DNA of 64,000 nt from an uncultured Lachnospiraceae bacterium. Lineage in GTDB: Bacteria > Bacillota > Clostridia > Lachnospirales > Lachnospiraceae. Position 1 is the stretch's first letter. The number at the start of each line of letters is the position of its first letter. A program made the translations under genes and the position numbers. Below are positions 61,097 to 64,000 of this stretch, piece after piece. The notes beneath the pieces were generated by a model, which was not told the DNA's origin, ran no database searches, and saw only the letters and a list, made by a program, of their open reading frames with translations. The DNA is taken from NCBI GenBank assembly GCA_902780405.1, contig CACZFI010000002.1, forward strand, positions 173,810 through 237,809. The letters are read 5' to 3'.

Positions 61097-63195
61097 TTGA
61101 TTGCACTCCTCAGATTATCAATCCATGTTCTGGCTTTTGTCTGCTCATCAAACCAGTATTCCTTTATTAACGGTATCAACTCATATTCAACTATTCCGGA
61201 TAAAGTCTGATCCAATGTATTGGAAAGGTCGCAGAAGAAGCTGTGTCCAATGCTAAAGCCTTCTCCAAGCGATTCATCATTTGAAATCACAACATTCAGT
61301 TCTTTAACACACGTAATCAACCGATTGAACTTTTCGCTTTCCAAACTATTCTGATAATGTCTAAATCCTTCCGTTTCAAATCCCGGCCTCATCTCAAAGA
61401 ATGCGAATCTCCGACGTAACGCGTAATCCATCATCGCAAGGCTTCTGTCCGCAGTATTCATCATTCCAATGATATATACATTCTTTGGAACAGAAAACTT
61501 TTCATCCGCATATAGTAGTTTCAACTCTATACCACGCTTATCTGATTCAATCAGCATAAACAGTTCGCCGAATATCTTACTTAGATTACCACGATTAATC
61601 TCATCAATAATAAAGAAATACGGTGTATCATCCCCATCCATTTCCGCAGACTTGCAAAATTCATAAAACGCCCCGTGTTTCAGTTCAAATCCACCTTCCT
61701 GTGTCGGGCGGAATCCCATAATAAAGTCCTCATAAGAATAACTCTGATGGAACTGAACCATCATAACTCGCGAGGGATCCTTCACTCCCATCATCGAATA
61801 AGCAAGTCTTTTGGCAACGAAGGTCTTTCCAACGCCGGGTGCGCCTTGGAGAATCACGTTCTTTTTCTTTTTCACCAAAGCAACCAGCGTATCGTAAGAC
61901 ACCCTATCCATAAACACTTCATCTAAGAACATATCCACGTCATAAGGCATCAGCTCGATATCAACCGAATCTTCTCCATCATCCTCAGCCTCATCCTCAA
62001 ACAAAGACTTCAATTTTTCCACGTAATCAGTATAGGCTGTGACATTCGTCAAAGTCTTCATTGCGGCTTGACCATCCGGGTGTTGCCATTGACCTTTGTG
62101 CGTCCACTTCACCTTACGGATATTCTTGAAATATGGTCTGTCTGCTACAAATTCATAATCAGACTCAACGACACCTCGTCCGATAATAAGTCCTCTTCCT
62201 TTTTTTACAAAAACAACATCACCCGGTTTCATAAGATTTGCAAATTGCCAGGTAGCATGCGCAGCCATTTTAAACGGTCTCGAAGGATCTATTTTTTCCT
62301 TCATGGCCGCTTTCATTTCATCTTTACTCTTATAATCCGACAGGTCTCCGATGCCATCCCATCCTATAGCCATAATCCCGGAATCATAAAACTCATCCCA
62401 ATATGTCGCATTGTCTCCCGGAGCATAAATCCAATATCTTGTTGTTATAACACCATTGTCAGCTAATGCATTTCCCTTTTCTGATTTCACATTATCTACT
62501 TTGCTGTCTTGTCCATCTCGCCAGCACTGATGCGAAAATTCCGGCAAAGTGCTATACGGAAAGGCTTCCGTATTGAGCATAGAAAGAAGCTTATCACACA
62601 ATTGTAAATACTGCGATCCGGTTGGAAACTTTCCATCAAACAGTCCGGCAGCTTTCAGTTTGCTTCTGTTTGTCCCATCCAAATTCACAAAGGAGCGCGG
62701 CCTTATCCAATAAAGCGCCATAGTTATATTCCATGCGGTCCCCTTATATGTTATAGCTTTATCAAAGAGTTCTTCAAGATGAACTCTCAACGAACGGTCC
62801 CCCTTCGCATAGGAAATCGCCGTCTCCAGAATATCCCAGTACGTATCCATCTGTTCTCCCGGTGTATCATCCATAAACCAGGATTGCATATTATTCATAA
62901 TTGGAATTCCGTCAAAATCTGCCGGAACTTCCGCCTGAACACCAAATTTCTCTTTATACTGTGTGCACAGCGCAATTCTTTTTCTTTCGGATATACCCTT
63001 GTTAAACGATCCATAAAAAGTGAACGGATCCATATCTGTAAAATAATGACCGTCCCAGAAAAACTTATACTCTATTCCCGCATCTTCGTACGACTTCCTC
63101 ACAAGATTCACAAAAGAAGCCCTATCGTCTTTAAACGATAAAACTTTATCTGCAAGTTCCTGATAGAATTCCATCCACGTATATTTTTCTTCCAT
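61093..63195 (-). CDS. mcrB: McrB-type AAA+ GTPase with EVE modified-base reader domain
   Basis: This is a 700-residue protein. Residues 1-~240 form a helical N-terminal domain common to many McrB proteins (GTAWNITMALYWIRPRSFVN). Residues ~252-395 look like an EVE domain: RYWIYAPGDNATYWDEFYDS, IMAIGWDGIGDL and LMKPGDVVFVKKGRGLIIGR. The AAA+ GTPase domain (~430-690) has GAPGVGKT (451-458), FFIIDEINRG and the McrB-specific NTADRS (580-585), then RRRF. EVE folds read modified cytosines and related bases, so this subunit should pick the target. The ATG at 63195 has GGGAGG about 10 bases upstream. Confidence 0.9.
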   Translation of the reverse strand: MEEKYTWMEFYQELADKVLSFKDDRASFVNLVRKSYEDAGIEYKFFWDGHYFTDMDPFTFYGSFNKGISERKRIALCTQYKEKFGVQAEVPADFDGIPIMNNMQSWFMDDTPGEQMDTYWDILETAISYAKGDRSLRVHLEELFDKAITYKGTAWNITMALYWIRPRSFVNLDGTNRSKLKAAGLFDGKFPTGSQYLQLCDKLLSMLNTEAFPYSTLPEFSHQCWRDGQDSKVDNVKSEKGNALADNGVITTRYWIYAPGDNATYWDEFYDSGIMAIGWDGIGDLSDYKSKDEMKAAMKEKIDPSRPFKMAAHATWQFANLMKPGDVVFVKKGRGLIIGRGVVESDYEFVADRPYFKNIRKVKWTHKGQWQHPDGQAAMKTLTNVTAYTDYVEKLKSLFEDEAEDDGEDSVDIELMPYDVDMFLDEVFMDRVSYDTLVALVKKKKNVILQGAPGVGKTFVAKRLAYSMMGVKDPSRVMMVQFHQSYSYEDFIMGFRPTQEGGFELKHGAFYEFCKSAEMDGDDTPYFFIIDEINRGNLSKIFGELFMLIESDKRGIELKLLYADEKFSVPKNVYIIGMMNTADRSLAMMDYALRRRFAFFEMRPGFETEGFRHYQNSLESEKFNRLITCVKELNVVISNDESLGEGFSIGHSFFCDLSNTLDQTLSGIVEYELIPLIKEYWFDEQTKARTWIDNLRSAIK

Positions 63196-63277
63196 CTGAT
63201 CATTTCCTCCCAAAGCATTATTTATACAGCAAAAATCAGTTTAAACGAAATGTGCAATGAACGGGCAAGTCCCATAA

Positions 63278-63610
63278 TCACATAAAAAACGTCATTCTTT
63301 GTGGATACTTATCCACCAGTTCAAACATTTCTTTTTCCGACATTTCTCCGAGCAGAATCTTTGCACGATCAGAATAGGATATATCTTTACACTCTAATGC
63401 AAAAAAATGAAAAACATTCGTCCCCTCAGTTTCATCTAGTTTTTCATTATACACAGCCGAGTATCGATCAATTACATTTACCACCTTAGTCAGCCTTGCA
63501 ATTATACTATCAGACTCGACAACCGAAGAGTTTATCTTCCCGCAATAGTTTCCCAATTCAAAGCATGCATCATACACTTGCAACAAATCAATCATATCTT
63601 GTGTAGTCAT
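63278..63610 (-). CDS. Unknown small protein upstream of mcrB
   Basis: This is a 110-residue soluble protein beginning MTTQDMIDLLQVYDACFELG and ending DKYPQRMTFFM. It is mostly helical, with moderate charge and three cysteines. No family is recognised. The gap to mcrB (83 bases) has no hairpin, so it is probably co-transcribed with the restriction genes. It could be a control or anti-restriction-type partner, but nothing in the sequence shows that. Confidence 0.55.
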   Translation of the reverse strand: MTTQDMIDLLQVYDACFELGNYCGKINSSVVESDSIIARLTKVVNVIDRYSAVYNEKLDETEGTNVFHFFALECKDISYSDRAKILLGEMSEKEMFELVDKYPQRMTFFM

Positions 63611-63626
63611 GGTTCATTCCCCCTTC

Positions 63627-63782
63627 TTAATTCACCCTCACGTGGACTTCCTTCATCTTGTCCGGATCCACGTTGATGTTAATGCACTCCTCAATCTTCT
63701 CCTTCAAAATCTGAAGCTCGACTTCTTTCAAGTCGTCCTCAACAGCCATGTTCACAATGATCTGTTTATAATGCTACGCCAT
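63627..63782 (-). pseudogene. Second copy of the 51-codon gene, with an in-frame stop at codon 3
   Basis: The frame reads M-A-stop-H-Y-K-Q-I-I-V-N-M and then continues open to the same C-terminus as copy A. One base change (CAG to TAG) explains the stop. The rest of the frame has no indel and only conservative changes, such as A to V and V to M. Restart at the internal ATG (codon 12) is possible, giving a 40-residue product, although no ribosome site is obvious there. Confidence 0.7.
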
Positions 63783-63808
63783 ATTCCCAAACTCCCTCTC
63801 CCAAACTT

Positions 63809-63825
63809 TTGGACGAATCGTCCAA
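63809..63825. repeat. Island palindrome, copy 3
   Basis: TTGGACGAATCGTCCAA is a 17-bp palindrome 27 bases before the start codon of the copy B pseudogene and 43 bases after the stop of the partial gene at the window edge. Confidence 0.75.
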
Positions 63826-63868
63826 CAACCTATAACAACTCGCTATCAGAGACGGCATTGATCAAAAA

Positions 63869-64000
63869 TCAGTTCGTCAACAGCTCTTTAATAATATTGA
63901 ACGCTTCCTCACCATTTTCAGTATCTTCAGGTCTGCCATCGTAGTGGTACGAAACATACCGCGTATTACCACCCTCAACACGGCTGTAAAAGTAGCACGC
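63869..64000 (-). CDS. C-terminal part of an unknown protein (cut by window edge)
   Basis: The last 43 codons of a minus-strand gene are visible, reading YFYSRVEGGNTRYVSYHYDG and ending AFNIIKELLTN. The start lies outside the window. No family can be named from this fragment. It is followed by palindrome copy 3 and the duplicated block. Confidence 0.5.
   Translation of the reverse strand, partial: ACYFYSRVEGGNTRYVSYHYDGRPEDTENGEEAFNIIKELLTN

Larger units (their letters stand above)
63621..63825. repeat. Duplicated block, copy B
   Basis: This is the second copy of the ~210-base block at 59057-59266, in the same orientation. It has a nonsense codon in the small gene and slightly different palindrome arms. 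Confidence 0.8.
54955..64000. mobile_element. Integrative element or genomic island (left end seen, right end outside window)
   Basis: The stretch starts with int and xis-like genes and continues with DNA-binding regulators, small unknown genes and a restriction locus. Base composition is visibly more AT-rich than the core genes, and gaps between genes are longer. No conjugation or phage structural genes are seen in the part shown, and no att site could be fixed, so it may be an ICE, a prophage remnant or a defence island. Confidence 0.7.

Overview
The window looks like a chromosomal segment of an anaerobic Clostridia-type Firmicute, most likely a Lachnospiraceae relative. The evidence is gene order and protein style: a PolC-type replicase, MurE with a DNPR substrate motif, RqcH, PrkC/PrpC, a YloC-to-ThiN operon ordered as in Bacillus, and a dcw cluster led by MraZ. 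Almost every gene lies on the minus strand, so transcription runs from high to low coordinates. No rRNA, tRNA, CRISPR array or origin was seen.

Layout on the minus strand, from low to high coordinates. 1-8110: bactofilin, pyrH, frr, uppS, cdsA, dxr, rseP, ispG and polC (N-terminal part only), from a clear promoter at 8142-8170. 8154-10274: an alpha/beta hydrolase and a PEP-synthase-like protein that lacks both catalytic ends, with their own promoter. 10480-26339: a housekeeping operon (yicC, gmk, rpoZ, murE, priA, def, fmt, rsmB, rlmN, prpC, prkC, rsgA, rpe, thiN, putP) that begins at a consensus promoter overlapping a perfect 20-bp palindrome and ends at a terminator near 10450. 26499-29772: rqcH and glgA. 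29837-40042: a MoxR/DUF58 group, a Ca/Na exchanger, yebC, a CBS-pair protein, alr, nnrDE and a lytic transglycosylase. 40059-43040: a tyrosine-kinase polysaccharide control module (PHP phosphatase, Wzz-like protein, BY-kinase with a YYGK tail, Ig-like anchored protein). 43105-52642: division and wall genes (mraZ, rsmH, ftsL, pbp, mraY, murD, ftsW, ftsQ, and ftsZ with its own promoter). 52807-54820: lgt and ychF.

54955 to the right edge is a visibly AT-richer accessory island. It starts with a tyrosine integrase and a small excisionase, followed by two DNA-binding regulators, small unknown genes, a DUF1232 membrane protein, and a type IV restriction locus in which McrB carries an EVE-type base-reader domain beside McrC. 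Two copies of a 51-codon gene flank the restriction locus, one of them with an in-frame stop at codon 3. Three copies of a 17-19 bp palindrome (core GGACGAATCGTCC) occur only in this island. The right end of the island lies outside the window.

The core genes work together in isoprenoid and undecaprenyl-phosphate supply (ispG, dxr, uppS), phospholipid synthesis (cdsA), murein precursors and septation (murE, murD, mraY, PBP, fts genes, alr), and signalling of wall state (PrkC/PrpC). The island most plausibly adds defence against modified foreign DNA. The most unusual items are the doubly truncated PEP-synthase-like protein, the EVE-McrB locus with its duplicated flanks, and the island-wide palindrome.
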